From the NCBI GenBank assembly GCA_015207155.1, contig JADEXK010000009.1:1-64000 (forward strand): a stretch of 64,000 nucleotides of DNA. The letters are read 5' to 3'. Below, in pieces: positions 1 to 8,649 of this stretch. Source of the DNA: Nostocales cyanobacterium LEGE 11386. Its GTDB lineage: Bacteria; Cyanobacteriota; Cyanobacteriia; Cyanobacteriales; Nostocaceae. Below the pieces are notes generated by a model. It was not told the origin of the DNA, ran no database searches, and was given only the letters and a program-made list of their open reading frames with translations. Position numbers and translations under genes: made by a program. Every line of letters begins with the position of its first letter. Positions within the stretch are counted from its first letter, which is position 1.

Positions 1-30
1 CAACGCACAACAACTATGATGATAATTTTC

Positions 31-36
31 TCCGGA
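31..36 (+). promoter_or_regulatory. TCCGGA -35 box of NsiR1-like unit 1
   Basis: Exact TCCGGA hexamer 36 nt before the conserved GGTAGATGCACCC block that opens the first repeat unit. The same hexamer at the same offset precedes units 3 and 4. TCCGGA at -35 is the known signature of the heterocyst-specific DIF1 promoter class in Nostoc PCC 7120, of which NsiR1 is the model. The transcription start is inferred from spacing only. Confidence 0.65.
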
Positions 37-66
37 AAATGGTAGTTGCATCACGAAGATTGAATT

Positions 67-127
67 GGTAGATGCACCCTGATAATTAACTCCCCTAGCT
101 GGCTAACACCTGTTGGGGGATTTTTTT
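67..127 (+). ncRNA. nsiR1: NsiR1-like small RNA, unit 1
   Basis: About 61 nt, opening with GGTAGATGCACCCTGATAA, then a conserved AACTCCCCTAGCTGGCT block and ending in a C-rich/G-rich hairpin (CCCC 92-95 pairing with GGGG near 115-119) followed by seven T. Length, tandem reiteration, intrinsic terminator and TCCGGA promoter match NsiR1, the nitrogen-stress-induced, heterocyst-specific sRNA that occurs as tandem copies next to hetF in Nostocales. The 5' end is estimated. hetF is not in this window; it would be expected beyond the left edge. Confidence 0.7.
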
Positions 128-166
128 CATTGAACAGCAACCATCATATCATTAATGACAATTTTG

Positions 167-172
167 TCCAGA
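167..172 (+). promoter_or_regulatory. Degenerate -35 box (TCCAGA) of unit 2
   Basis: TCCAGA replaces TCCGGA here, in the otherwise conserved context ACAATTTTGTCC, 35 nt before the degenerate start of unit 2. One mismatch to the DIF1 box suggests a weakened or differently regulated promoter. Confidence 0.45.
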
Positions 173-201
173 ACAGACTCTTATTTTTAAAACAGACTAT
201 T

Positions 202-260
202 GATGAATGCGCCTTGACAACTAACTCCTCTAGCCAACTGCCACCACTGAGGGATTTTTT
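202..260 (+). ncRNA. nsiR1: NsiR1-like small RNA, diverged unit 2
   Basis: Aligned with units 1 and 3 but diverged at its 5' end (GATGAATGCGCC instead of GGTAGATGCACC). The core AACTCCTC..CCACCACTGAGGG and the T6 tract are kept, and the substitutions in the stem are compensatory (CCTC pairs with GAGG instead of CCCC with GGGG). That pattern argues that the hairpin is still selected as a terminator. Its promoter box is degenerate, so expression is less certain than for the other units. Confidence 0.5.
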
Positions 261-304
261 GTTGATGCTGAGTCTCACCAACAGCCCTATTTGTGACAAT
301 TTTA

Positions 305-310
305 TCCGGA
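305..310 (+). promoter_or_regulatory. TCCGGA -35 box of NsiR1-like unit 3
   Basis: Exact TCCGGA in the context GACAATTTTATCCGGAACA, 36 nt upstream of the unit 3 start block. Same offset as units 1 and 4. Confidence 0.65.
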
Positions 311-340
311 ACATGCTGTTTAGTCCTAGAAAAGTTTATT

Positions 341-399
341 GGTAGATGCACCCTGATAACTAACTCCCCTGGCTGGCTGCCACCACTGGGGGATTTTTT
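341..399 (+). ncRNA. nsiR1: NsiR1-like small RNA, unit 3
   Basis: The best preserved unit: GGTAGATGCACCCTGATAAC, then AACTCCCCTGGCTGGCTGCC and a terminator with CCCC pairing to GGGG around ACCA, followed by T6. About 59 nt, the size known for NsiR1. An exact TCCGGA box lies 36 nt upstream. Units 1 and 3 differ mainly in the loop of the hairpin. Confidence 0.72.
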
Positions 400-437
400 A
401 TTTAAACAGAATAATAAATGACCTTGGGACAAATTTA

Positions 438-443
438 TCCGGA
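438..443 (+). promoter_or_regulatory. TCCGGA -35 box of NsiR1-like unit 4
   Basis: Exact TCCGGA in the context GACAAATTTATCCGGAGGG, 36 nt before the unit 4 start block. Confidence 0.62.
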
Positions 444-473
444 GGGCTTTATTTAAGCTAAGAACATTTAATT

Positions 474-530
474 GGTAGATGCACCCTGATAACTAACTCC
501 CCTAACTAGTCAAAACTACATGGAGTTTTT
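474..530 (+). ncRNA. nsiR1: NsiR1-like small RNA, last unit with altered 3' end
   Basis: The 5' half (GGTAGATGCACCCTGATAAC, AACTCCCCTA) is identical to unit 3, but the 3' half is replaced. The G-tract partner of CCCC is missing; instead AACTCC (495-500) can pair with GGAGTT (522-527) followed by TTT, a weaker stem with a loop of about 20 nt. This is the last copy, and transcription might read on into the 540-1200 spacer. Confidence 0.55.
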
Positions 531-540
531 GAAAAAATCT

Positions 541-1203
541 TTTGCTTAATAGCCTTTACTCATGAGTATCTGCTTAGGGCAATATTCTAACGCAAAAATA
601 TGAAAATATTCTACTGTAGATAGTTTTTTATTGTTCTTAATGTCATGATTTGTTGATAAAACTTAGCCTGAAAATTTCGGGAGAATTTTATCCTACAACG
701 AGGCTTCTAGAATGCTTTGATTACTTGTAACGTTTCTTAGCCTACTTCACCCTAACACTATTGAATAAATAGTAAATCAATCTTGCTTTTTTGCGATCGC
801 TCTTAGGAATGCTTTAAGCATCGCTTAGTTATTGAGTAAAAACTACACTGTTGTAGGTAGATGTAGATATTGTAGTTAAACTTAGCATACCATAAATTTT
901 GGCTGGTTCTCTAGATTCTTTGCTGACTTGCTATTGTTGCTTAGTAGACTGAAAACTATAGCAGCTATCACATAGCTTAGGACATAAACTAATCACCAAA
1001 CCCGGACACAAAGACATATTCCGGTTTGTTCGCTGACCCCTGCACCTGCCATACATAAACCACACACAGAAATATCTCCTCAGAAATGTGATTAATCTAT
1101 TAAATTTTTTTAGAATTTGATTGTTCCTTTTCTAGCAATATGTTAAGCTCCCTAGAGCTTATGCTAAAGTATACTGCCTACGTCCAGAAAGGCGCAGAGC
1201 CAC
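541..1203. other. 663-bp spacer without recognisable gene
   Basis: AT-rich, with no credible reading frame on either strand. It holds one HIP1 octamer (793-800) and an imperfect inverted pair AAACCCGG/CCGGTTT (998-1005 and 1021-1027). The promoter of the thioredoxin-like gene must lie in its right part, but I cannot assign it. Confidence 0.5.
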
Positions 1204-1527
1204 ATGAGTTTAGCTGTCATTAAGTTTTCTTCAGAAGAGTGCGGCATTTGCCACAAAATGTCTTTTTATGACAAAAAGGTGGCTGAAGAGCTGGGTTTGC
1301 AATTTATCGATGTAAAAATGCAAGATACAGCTGCCTACCGCAAGTATCGTCAGATTCTGCTGTCCCAGTATCCAGATAAATCAGATATGGGATGGCCTAC
1401 CTACATTATCTGTGATTCTCCAGAAGGAGAATTTCAAATTATAGGTGAAGTCAAAGGGGGGCATCCCAAAGGGGAATTTAGAAGTCGTCTACAAGATGTT
1501 CTAAATTCTACTGCTAGTCAGAACTAA
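1204..1527 (+). CDS. Thioredoxin-fold protein with CGIC motif
   Basis: A 107-residue protein with a thioredoxin-like opening strand followed by the redox motif C13-G-I-C16, and a cis-proline-type segment (GWPTYI, about residue 60). It is close to a minimal thioredoxin domain in length, with no signal peptide, so a cytosolic thiol-disulfide role is likely. The CGIC pair differs from canonical CGPC, so its redox potential should differ from bulk thioredoxins. The ATG has a purine-rich AAAGGCG upstream. The stop codon overlaps that of the convergent small gene. Confident about the fold; the partner proteins are unknown. Confidence 0.8.
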   Translation: MSLAVIKFSSEECGICHKMSFYDKKVAEELGLQFIDVKMQDTAAYRKYRQILLSQYPDKSDMGWPTYIICDSPEGEFQIIGEVKGGHPKGEFRSRLQDVLNSTASQN

Positions 1528-1748
1528 ATTACTTCAAAAGATTTGACTTCTAGGACAGGGCCAATCATCGCCATCGTCATGATGTCTTCGCGTACCTGTC
1601 CTATAACTTTGGCTTTTTGTCCAGCTTGGAGCAGGTTTTTGTCAGTATCTCTGAGAATTTCATAGGTAACGCCCTCATCTGTAACTAACGCCCAAGCGCC
1701 AGTGCCAATATCACGGCGTTGAATTGTGCCTGTAACTGTAATGCTCAT
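1524..1748 (-). CDS. Small conserved beta-rich protein (function unknown)
   Basis: 74 residues, beginning MSITVTGTIQRRDIG and rich in alternating hydrophobic positions. The GTI..GAWALVTDEG..YEIL..GQKAKVIGQV pattern resembles an OB-type small beta barrel. No catalytic motif is visible. It runs convergently into the thioredoxin-like gene with a 4-bp overlap of stop codons. The reading frame is well formed and likely real, but I do not recognise a characterised family. A nucleic-acid or cofactor-binding OB domain is a guess from fold only. Confidence 0.7.
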   Translation of the reverse strand: MSITVTGTIQRRDIGTGAWALVTDEGVTYEILRDTDKNLLQAGQKAKVIGQVREDIMTMAMIGPVLEVKSFEVI

Positions 1749-1756
1749 ATTTTTTG

Positions 1757-1834
1757 AGTGCTGAGTGAGGGAGTGAGGGAGTGAGGGAGTGAGGGAGAAT
1801 TATAGAAGCAATTTCACCCCATTCCCCATTCCTC
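1757..1834. repeat. GAGTGAGG octamer tandem plus dispersed flank
   Basis: Four perfect copies of GAGTGAGG (1763-1794), followed by a unique-looking flank GAATTATAGAAGCAATTTCACCCC. The flank and repeat occur again in inverted orientation at 61851-61915. It lies between the small gene and the subtilase. Confidence 0.75.
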
Positions 1835-1836
1835 TC

Positions 1837-3687
1837 TTATGCTGTTTGACCTTCGTTTTTCAATGCTAAACGAGCTAGCGCATAACATAGTAAGGCGTTG
1901 GTGACGAGGAAGCCTCTAGCTAAATAACTACTTCCTAAGCCCCAAATGGCTGGGTCATAAACAGCACTGACTGTTAAAAATGCTGCAATACCTAGGGTGG
2001 AACCAATTGCGAACCATTTCCAGGTAGGATGTCCTAACAGTAATGCTATTAACACAATGGGAATTAGCACGCTGGCAAATACAGGATTTAGGGCGTTGGT
2101 GCCTTGTAGAGTGTTGCCTAGTTCGGGAATGGAACTGCCCAAAACTCGGAAAGGCCATTGGGGTAGGTCAAAGATATAGATTCCTTTGAGGAAGAATAAC
2201 CCAGAACTACCAGCAATTAAGCCACTGGATAAAGACCAACCCCAGGTGAAGGGGAAGTAAACTCGCAAAAACCAAGCTAGTAGATAGGAACCAACTACCA
2301 TAAGCAGCTTGGGTACAAGTGCGACAGCACCGCCATCAATCCAAAAGCGGGGGTTGAGATAACCGTTATCGCGTAACCACCTGAAGAAGTCTTGGAAACT
2401 GATTTGTCCTGTGACGGCAAGTTTAACTGCTGCGTCAGCATTTAGTTGTCCCGCACCGTAATAGTTCAAGCTATCATCCTGAATTACTCGTGCTGACTGC
2501 TTAAGAACTTTTAAAACTTCATCTGGTTCTGTGATTCCAGCAGCTTTAATTAATGCTGCTACACCGGCAACATGGGGGGAAGCCATACTTGTACCCTGGA
2601 GTCCTAAAAACACTCCTTCGCCGTTGTCGGGGTTAATGGTTTCTTGCAGAATTGTACCAGCATCACTACCCCCAGGTGCAGAGATATCAACCCCTGCACC
2701 AAAGTTGGAATAGGAGGCTTTTTCTCCGTCTGGGCCGAATGCGGAAACGCCAATAACATAGGGGTAACGAGCAGGATAACTTGCCCCATTCTCGTTTTCA
2801 TTGCCTGCTGCGGCAACAATCGTCACGCCTTTATTGTGAGCATACTCGATTGCTTGCTTCATCAATTGGCTTTCGCCACCACCACCCAAGCTCATGTTAA
2901 TTACGTCTGCGCCTTTGTCAGCCGCAAATTTAATCGCTTCAGCAATATCGGCAACAGTACCGCCACCATAGGCACTGAGTACTTTCAATGGCATGAGGTT
3001 GGCTTCGTAAGCAATACCAGCTACGCCATAGTTATTATTAGTAGCTTCGGCAATAGTACCAGCAACATGAGTACCATGTCCGTTGTCATCGGTGGCTGTT
3101 TCGCGATCGTTAACGAAATCATAGCCTTTGACGAATTTCGTTTCTTGCAAGTCACGCACGCGAGTAATACCAGTATCAATCACCGCTACTGTCACACCAG
3201 CGCCTTTGGTTTGATCCCATGCGCCTTCCATGCCGATGTTGTGCAGATTCCACTGTTTGCTGTAATATTGGTCGTTAGGGCCCTTTAATGAGCGATGTGC
3301 CTCATCATCCTGAGATGGTAAAATTTCTCTTGACCAAGTTGCTTCACCTGGTTGGGGAATCTTTCTATAAATATAATTTGGCTCAATTAATTGTGTAAAT
3401 TGGGCAAATTGAGATTTTTTCAGTTCTTTCAGTCGCTGGCGATCGCCTTCGATAATATATACATTATCCCGCGCTGAAAATTGATTGTCTAATCGGGGTT
3501 TAACATTATATTCTTGAGCGATCACTTGTAAATTCTGTTGTACTACCTGTGCAGGTATATCTTCGCGAAAATCCAGCAAAATCGTCTCAAATTCACCTTT
3601 AGCTGCCAGTACCTGAAAATTTAGGAACCCAAAAACAGCAGCCCCCAACCCGATGACAAACAAGCACAATAATATAAGTCTTTTCAT
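1837..3687 (-). CDS. Subtilisin-like (S8) serine protease with membrane C-terminus
   Basis: 616 residues. An N-terminal hydrophobic segment (3-28) acts as signal peptide or anchor; residues 35-110 look like a fervidolysin-type propeptide; the peptidase S8 domain spans about 140-420. The catalytic triad is complete: Asp171 (AVIDTG), His204 (DNGHGTHVAGT) and Ser367 (GTSMASPHVAG), with oxyanion Asn296 (AAGNEN). The C-terminal ~190 residues are strongly hydrophobic with about five membrane helices, which ordinary secreted subtilases lack. The protease domain is therefore probably tethered to a membrane, facing the periplasm or thylakoid lumen. It is transcribed alone. Substrate unknown. Confidence 0.93.
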   Translation of the reverse strand: MKRLILLCLFVIGLGAAVFGFLNFQVLAAKGEFETILLDFREDIPAQVVQQNLQVIAQEYNVKPRLDNQFSARDNVYIIEGDRQRLKELKKSQFAQFTQLIEPNYIYRKIPQPGEATWSREILPSQDDEAHRSLKGPNDQYYSKQWNLHNIGMEGAWDQTKGAGVTVAVIDTGITRVRDLQETKFVKGYDFVNDRETATDDNGHGTHVAGTIAEATNNNYGVAGIAYEANLMPLKVLSAYGGGTVADIAEAIKFAADKGADVINMSLGGGGESQLMKQAIEYAHNKGVTIVAAAGNENENGASYPARYPYVIGVSAFGPDGEKASYSNFGAGVDISAPGGSDAGTILQETINPDNGEGVFLGLQGTSMASPHVAGVAALIKAAGITEPDEVLKVLKQSARVIQDDSLNYYGAGQLNADAAVKLAVTGQISFQDFFRWLRDNGYLNPRFWIDGGAVALVPKLLMVVGSYLLAWFLRVYFPFTWGWSLSSGLIAGSSGLFFLKGIYIFDLPQWPFRVLGSSIPELGNTLQGTNALNPVFASVLIPIVLIALLLGHPTWKWFAIGSTLGIAAFLTVSAVYDPAIWGLGSSYLARGFLVTNALLCYALARLALKNEGQTA

Positions 3688-3796
3688 ATTAACTCATCAC
3701 CGCTTTTTGCCAGTTTGCTCACTACCATAACTTATCTTCATGCCTGATTGGTGTATTTTGGACAATTTTTACTCAAGAGTTAGGACTGTTTAGTGT

Positions 3797-4225
3797 ATGG
3801 AACGTGGTCTTTTATGGTTACCTTTATTAGCAGCCTTTTTCTGGTTGGCTTGGCAAGGCTCAAGGGAGTATCAAAAAGTTGAAGCATATCGTGTTTGGGC
3901 GGAGAAATTTGACAAAGCCAAGTATGATATTTATGCGGTTTTAGGTCAAAAAGAACACAATCTTACTTGGGGTAAACCCACAACTAAAGGCCCGATTAAT
4001 TTAGAAACTTTTTCCTTATTAGATGTTAAAGAAGTACGACTTTTGGTAGATGGCAAAGTAGCAATAATGGACAATTATCCCCAAAAAGGGCGAGTTATTG
4101 AGTTAGAGTTTCTCTTTTCCCCATCCAAGTCGGTACGTGTTCCGTTTACAGAAGTTCCTTTAGCCGCAGAATGGGGTAAGTATTTACAAGGTGTGTTACA
4201 AAGCTTAAGTACGGAACAAAAATAG
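3797..4225 (+). CDS. Hypothetical membrane-anchored protein
   Basis: 142 residues with a single hydrophobic N-terminal segment (about 4-20, LLWLPLLAAFFWLAW) followed by a soluble domain rich in charged and beta-prone stretches. It divergently faces the subtilase gene across ~110 bp, so they may share a control region. No domain is recognised and there are no cysteines for redox or lipidation. It looks like a conserved cyanobacterial hypothetical, probably with the C-terminal domain outside the cytoplasm. Confidence 0.65.
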   Translation: MERGLLWLPLLAAFFWLAWQGSREYQKVEAYRVWAEKFDKAKYDIYAVLGQKEHNLTWGKPTTKGPINLETFSLLDVKEVRLLVDGKVAIMDNYPQKGRVIELEFLFSPSKSVRVPFTEVPLAAEWGKYLQGVLQSLSTEQK

Positions 4226-4548
4226 TAGCTAATAGTCGATATAACTAGGACGGCGTAAATAATCAAAGGTTTGTAGTGAGGACTTTAGTCCTCTCTTCTA
4301 GACGCTGTGCGGTAAACGCAGCCATCTCCTCAGGGCTTTACAAATAAGGGCTGAGAGCAATTACTACGAAATGAATTACAATTATTTTATATTGCTTAAT
4401 ATATGAACAAGAAGAAATAAGGAGGATCATTCTTCTTCCCTCTGACTTCTGACTTCGTTGAATGAAATCTGGAATATTTTTAAGAGATATTGTAGTTAAT
4501 TTTGTAGGCAAAATCAACAATATTACTACAAAAATAGTAATGTCTAAC
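4226..4548. other. Spacer with GAGGACT/AGTCCTC hairpin repeat
   Basis: No gene. It contains a perfect 7-bp inverted repeat GAGGACT-TT-AGTCCTC (4278-4293) followed by a GACGCTGTGCGGTAAACGCAG hairpin-like stretch, typical of small dispersed repeats in Nostoc genomes. There is no T-tract, so it is not a convincing intrinsic terminator. Confidence 0.5.
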
Positions 4549-6165
4549 ATGAAACTATTTATTCCAGTTTTCGGCATTATTTTACTACTAAATTCCTGTG
4601 TTTCTGTCTCTAATAATTCTTCTCAAACAGAAAATTGTCCTCAGGCTATAGTTGTTGCTTTACCTGTTTCCCCGCAAAATGAAAACTTTTATGACAGATT
4701 TAACTACCATATATATAATGTTTTAGCAGATGCCGATACGATTAATTTTCAAACTTTAAGACAGGATTTTGTTTTCTGTCGCGCTAATAACACCTGGACA
4801 TTGCAATCAGGAACATTAGCAAAGGATTTGCAGCCACCAAGTAACTATGCACAATTAGCCCAAGAGTTAATAAAACCTAGTTTTAAAAATATTGTTTTTC
4901 AGAGTAAAAGTTTTCAGTATCGAGTTGTTAGAGAGCCACAATTTTTCCTAGACGAAAATAATCTCATTGCTAGAGATCAGGAACCAGAACCAGCAGCAGA
5001 TAAAGTGGTATTTGAGTTAGTTACCCCTGACAATAAAATTTCACAGCGACAAACACTATACACACTTAAGGACTTGCAAGCAGCAGCAGTGAAAATGGGA
5101 TATTCGGCGGCGGGAAATCAATTAGGTTTCCCTCACATTACAAGTGCTGTGACTTATGGAAACCGTATTTGGTGGTCAGTTTCTTTCGAGCAAGGTGAAG
5201 GTAATAACGGCATTGCTACTATTGTTAGTTATGACCCACAGACTAATAAATTTACTCTCATTCAACCAGAGGAACTTGGGTTTACACAAATTACTGATTT
5301 GTCCATCACAGGAGATGCAAATAGTCCTACTTTTTGGATGGGTACTCAAATTAGTGGAGAAGGAAATCCTTACATTCCCGCTAAAGGATTAGTTGCTTAC
5401 CACCCTGATTTGCAAAACCCTAATTCTGGTTCTTTAACTGCCTATACTGTTCACAATAGTCCATTGGTAGGGGCAATTCCTGACAAACTTTGGTTAGAAA
5501 ATGAGTTACTTTGGGTGAGTACTGCTAACGGTGTTTGTCAAGTGCAGTGGCAAACTGCTGATAGTTTTGATAGTTGGACTTGTTGGCGATTTGCCGCAAT
5601 GGCTAAACTACCATCTGAGGAATTACCACTTTACAGTACATCCATCAATAAAACTCCTGCTGCTTCTTTATCTCGTAATAATAGGGAAACTGTAGAAGTT
5701 TTATGGTGGAGTCCTATTGATTTTAAGACTGGTAAGGGACGTTATGAGGTGAGACATCCTCAAGGCTTTACAGTAAATCTGGATGAGGGTGCAAGTGTTT
5801 ATGAGTTTCAACGCTTTTTACCACCAGGGAAACCACCTGTTGATTGGCCTGGTTTTCAATGGCATTGGCATGGCGCTCGCTTTGTGCGAGGATTTGATGA
5901 AGTTTCTTGGAATTTATTCGGTGGCGGCCCCCAAGGCATTGGTACTGGTCAATTTTCACCGGATGCTCCCATCAATTGGCATGTCATGCGTGGGGATTTA
6001 GAATTACTGGAGATTGCCCCTAAATCAACCAGCATCAAATATTATTCGGGCTGGGTTGATGAAGCCAAACTCATTCCTTACTTAACGGTGGTTCCGCAAG
6101 AACAAATAAAAAATCCACAACCGAATCCTTTGGCGGCGAAAGCCAAGCAACTACCATCTCGTTAA
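4549..6165 (+). CDS. Hypothetical lipoprotein, propeller-like
   Basis: About 538 residues from the inferred start at 4549 (MKLFIPVFGIILLLNSC). This start gives a proper lipoprotein signal with lipobox LLNSC; in-frame codons further upstream (4462, 4540) would bury the signal. The body is rich in W/G-containing beta repeats (NRIWWSVSFEQGEG.., TFWMGTQISGEG.., LWVSTANGV..), suggesting a beta-propeller sensor-type domain, but I cannot name the family. No catalytic motif is seen. It ends 3 bp before thiD, so co-transcription with thiD is likely although a functional link is not evident. Confidence 0.75.
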   Translation: MKLFIPVFGIILLLNSCVSVSNNSSQTENCPQAIVVALPVSPQNENFYDRFNYHIYNVLADADTINFQTLRQDFVFCRANNTWTLQSGTLAKDLQPPSNYAQLAQELIKPSFKNIVFQSKSFQYRVVREPQFFLDENNLIARDQEPEPAADKVVFELVTPDNKISQRQTLYTLKDLQAAAVKMGYSAAGNQLGFPHITSAVTYGNRIWWSVSFEQGEGNNGIATIVSYDPQTNKFTLIQPEELGFTQITDLSITGDANSPTFWMGTQISGEGNPYIPAKGLVAYHPDLQNPNSGSLTAYTVHNSPLVGAIPDKLWLENELLWVSTANGVCQVQWQTADSFDSWTCWRFAAMAKLPSEELPLYSTSINKTPAASLSRNNRETVEVLWWSPIDFKTGKGRYEVRHPQGFTVNLDEGASVYEFQRFLPPGKPPVDWPGFQWHWHGARFVRGFDEVSWNLFGGGPQGIGTGQFSPDAPINWHVMRGDLELLEIAPKSTSIKYYSGWVDEAKLIPYLTVVPQEQIKNPQPNPLAAKAKQLPSR

Positions 6166-6168
6166 TTT

Positions 6169-6996
6169 ATGTTTATGAATGCTGAAATCACCTCTAAAGT
6201 GCCTGTGGCTTTAACCATTGCTGGTTCCGATAGCGGTGGTGGTGCAGGAATTCAAGCTGATTTACGTACCTTTGCCTTTCACTGTGTTCATGGTACTAGC
6301 GCTATTACCTGTGTCACGGCACAAAATACTTTGGAGGTAGCGCGGGTTGATGCCATGCCAACTGAGGCAGTGGTAGCCCAAATTCAAGCAGTGGTGGAAG
6401 ATATTGGCGTGCAAGCTGCTAAAACAGGAATGTTGCTGAATCAAGAAATTATTTCTGCTGTTGCCCAGCAAGTGGAAGCATTACAAATTAATAACTTAGT
6501 AGTTGATCCGGTGATGGTATCACGTACAGGGGCGCAACTGATTGATGATGATGCTATCAAGACTCTGCGTCAGGCTTTGATTCCCCAGGCGGTTATTGTG
6601 ACGCCAAATCGCTACGAGGCGCAGATTTTGAGCGGTTTACCAATTAATACCTTAGATGATATGCGGGCGGCGGCTCAAGTCATACACCGAAATCTCAAAG
6701 TGAAAGCCGTTTTAGTCAAAGGTGGCGGGATGCAGGGCAACTTGCGTGGTGTGGATATCTGGTTTGATGGACAAAAGCTGGAAACTTTGACAACCAAACA
6801 AGTAGAGACTAAAAATACCCACGGTACTGGTTGTACACTATCAGCTGCGATCGCCGCAAATCTAGCGACTGGCATGAACTTATGGCCAGCAGTACAACAG
6901 GCAAAGGAGTATGTCACTACTGCACTCACTTACGCTCTAGATATTGGTAAAGGGCAAGGCCCTGTGGGACACTTTTTCCCCCTGTTACAAAATTAA
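6169..6996 (+). CDS. thiD: Hydroxymethylpyrimidine/phosphomethylpyrimidine kinase
   Basis: 275 residues, normal ThiD length. It phosphorylates HMP and HMP-phosphate to HMP-diphosphate in thiamine synthesis. Ribokinase-fold signatures are clear: N-terminal TIAGSDSGGGAGIQADL, the substrate-site CVTAQNT, KTGML, VVDPVM, the VTPNRYEA strand and the C-terminal anion-hole motif THGTGCTLSAAIA with the catalytic Asp/Cys region. The start may be 6169 or the ATG at 6175. It lies directly behind the lipoprotein gene (3-bp gap). No TPP riboswitch is visible upstream. Confidence 0.95.
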   Translation: MFMNAEITSKVPVALTIAGSDSGGGAGIQADLRTFAFHCVHGTSAITCVTAQNTLEVARVDAMPTEAVVAQIQAVVEDIGVQAAKTGMLLNQEIISAVAQQVEALQINNLVVDPVMVSRTGAQLIDDDAIKTLRQALIPQAVIVTPNRYEAQILSGLPINTLDDMRAAAQVIHRNLKVKAVLVKGGGMQGNLRGVDIWFDGQKLETLTTKQVETKNTHGTGCTLSAAIAANLATGMNLWPAVQQAKEYVTTALTYALDIGKGQGPVGHFFPLLQN

Positions 6997-7171
6997 CTAA
7001 TCTGTATTTTGCCAGTAGTTAACTGTGAGACACTTTTACTACTTACCACTGACTACTGAACTATATCCAAAAGTAAATAAAAAATCTTTGCTCTCTGGGT
7101 ATTTTTCTATTATTCTTGGGCTAGTTTCAGAGGCGACTATACTTTGATAGCATCTCTGTAATAAACTCAGC

Positions 7172-7807
7172 ATGTTAATTTTTGATACTAACTCATCTAT
7201 GCAAACAACCCCAAGTTCGATTCACCGCCATCCAGCAAAACCACCAACTTCTCAAACCTACCCTCCCTCTGTGCCACTGTATGTATACCGAGAGTTGGCA
7301 GCAGAGTTACAGTCAACACAAGTCAAATTAGACGCACTTACTACCAAAAATCACCAGCTAGAACAAGAAAATCAATTACTACGCCAAGAAATTACCAAAG
7401 TTGTTCAGTCTTTTTTACACCTGCAAAAGTTTGCAGATTCTAGTACTAAGCCTAGTTCTCACCAAGCTAGCCCTACGGCAGGTGTGAAAAGTCCAGCCAA
7501 ACAGCCGGTAACTGAAGCTCGTTCACGTCAACAGGCATCTCGTTCCCGTTCATCCGTCGTCACCGAAGTACCAAGAGGCAAAAGCCATCATCCTGATTCT
7601 TCTGTATTTGTAGAAGAAATAAATCCCTCAATCCCAGAAACAGTCTTCATAGAAGAGCAAGAAGTCAGCTATTATCCCCCCAAGGAGACAGAAGTAAAGG
7701 AATTCAGTGGCTGGTGGTTAGCCATCACTATTTTGTTAATCATGCTCACCGCTTTTGGTGCTGGATATTTGATTGTACGGCCCCTGTTTGAACATCAGAA
7801 TCGTTAG
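7172..7807 (+). CDS. Coiled-coil protein with C-terminal membrane anchor
   Basis: 211 residues. Residues 45-90 form a heptad-like coiled coil (ELAAELQSTQVKLDAL..LEQENQLLRQEI). The middle is Ser/Pro/Lys-rich and probably disordered; residues 184-204 make one transmembrane helix (WWLAITILLIMLTAFGAGYLIV) near the C-terminus. The topology fits a tail-anchored cytoplasmic protein. A second in-frame ATG at 7199 could be the start. No known family is recognised. It lies between thiD and glnB as its own unit. Confidence 0.7.
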   Translation: MLIFDTNSSMQTTPSSIHRHPAKPPTSQTYPPSVPLYVYRELAAELQSTQVKLDALTTKNHQLEQENQLLRQEITKVVQSFLHLQKFADSSTKPSSHQASPTAGVKSPAKQPVTEARSRQQASRSRSSVVTEVPRGKSHHPDSSVFVEEINPSIPETVFIEEQEVSYYPPKETEVKEFSGWWLAITILLIMLTAFGAGYLIVRPLFEHQNR

Positions 7808-8495
<688 letters not shown>

Positions 8496-8649
8496 GTGTT
8501 GGGTGCGGATATAATGTCTGATTGAAAACCCATAATTCTAGTACAAAAAGCCCTACCCCTAATCTCTCCTATTTCTATGCCTACGGTGTATACACAAGTC
8601 TTCTAGAGTTGCCCCTCACTATTTTGATCCTGCCTAGATACCTTAAATA

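Larger units (their letters stand above)
31..530 (+). repeat. Tandem NsiR1-like array, ~135-bp period
   Basis: Four head-to-tail units with starts at 67, 202, 341 and 474 (spacings 135, 139, 133). Each carries its own -35 box, spacer, transcribed block and terminator, so each is an independent transcription unit. Position 1 already lies inside a unit-type spacer, so more copies probably lie left of the window. Confidence 0.75.

Noticed and set aside
130..432. Open frames on both strands over the NsiR1-like array
   Set aside because: They span tandem promoter/terminator units whose period is not a multiple of three in all copies, with no ribosome sites; the non-coding RNA reading explains the sequence.
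2644..3288. 214-residue plus-strand frame inside the subtilase gene
   Set aside because: It is antisense to a gene with a complete catalytic triad and has low-complexity composition without recognisable motifs.
7214..7232. TTCGATTC word resembling a tRNA T-loop
   Set aside because: It lies inside a coding region and no cloverleaf can be drawn around it.
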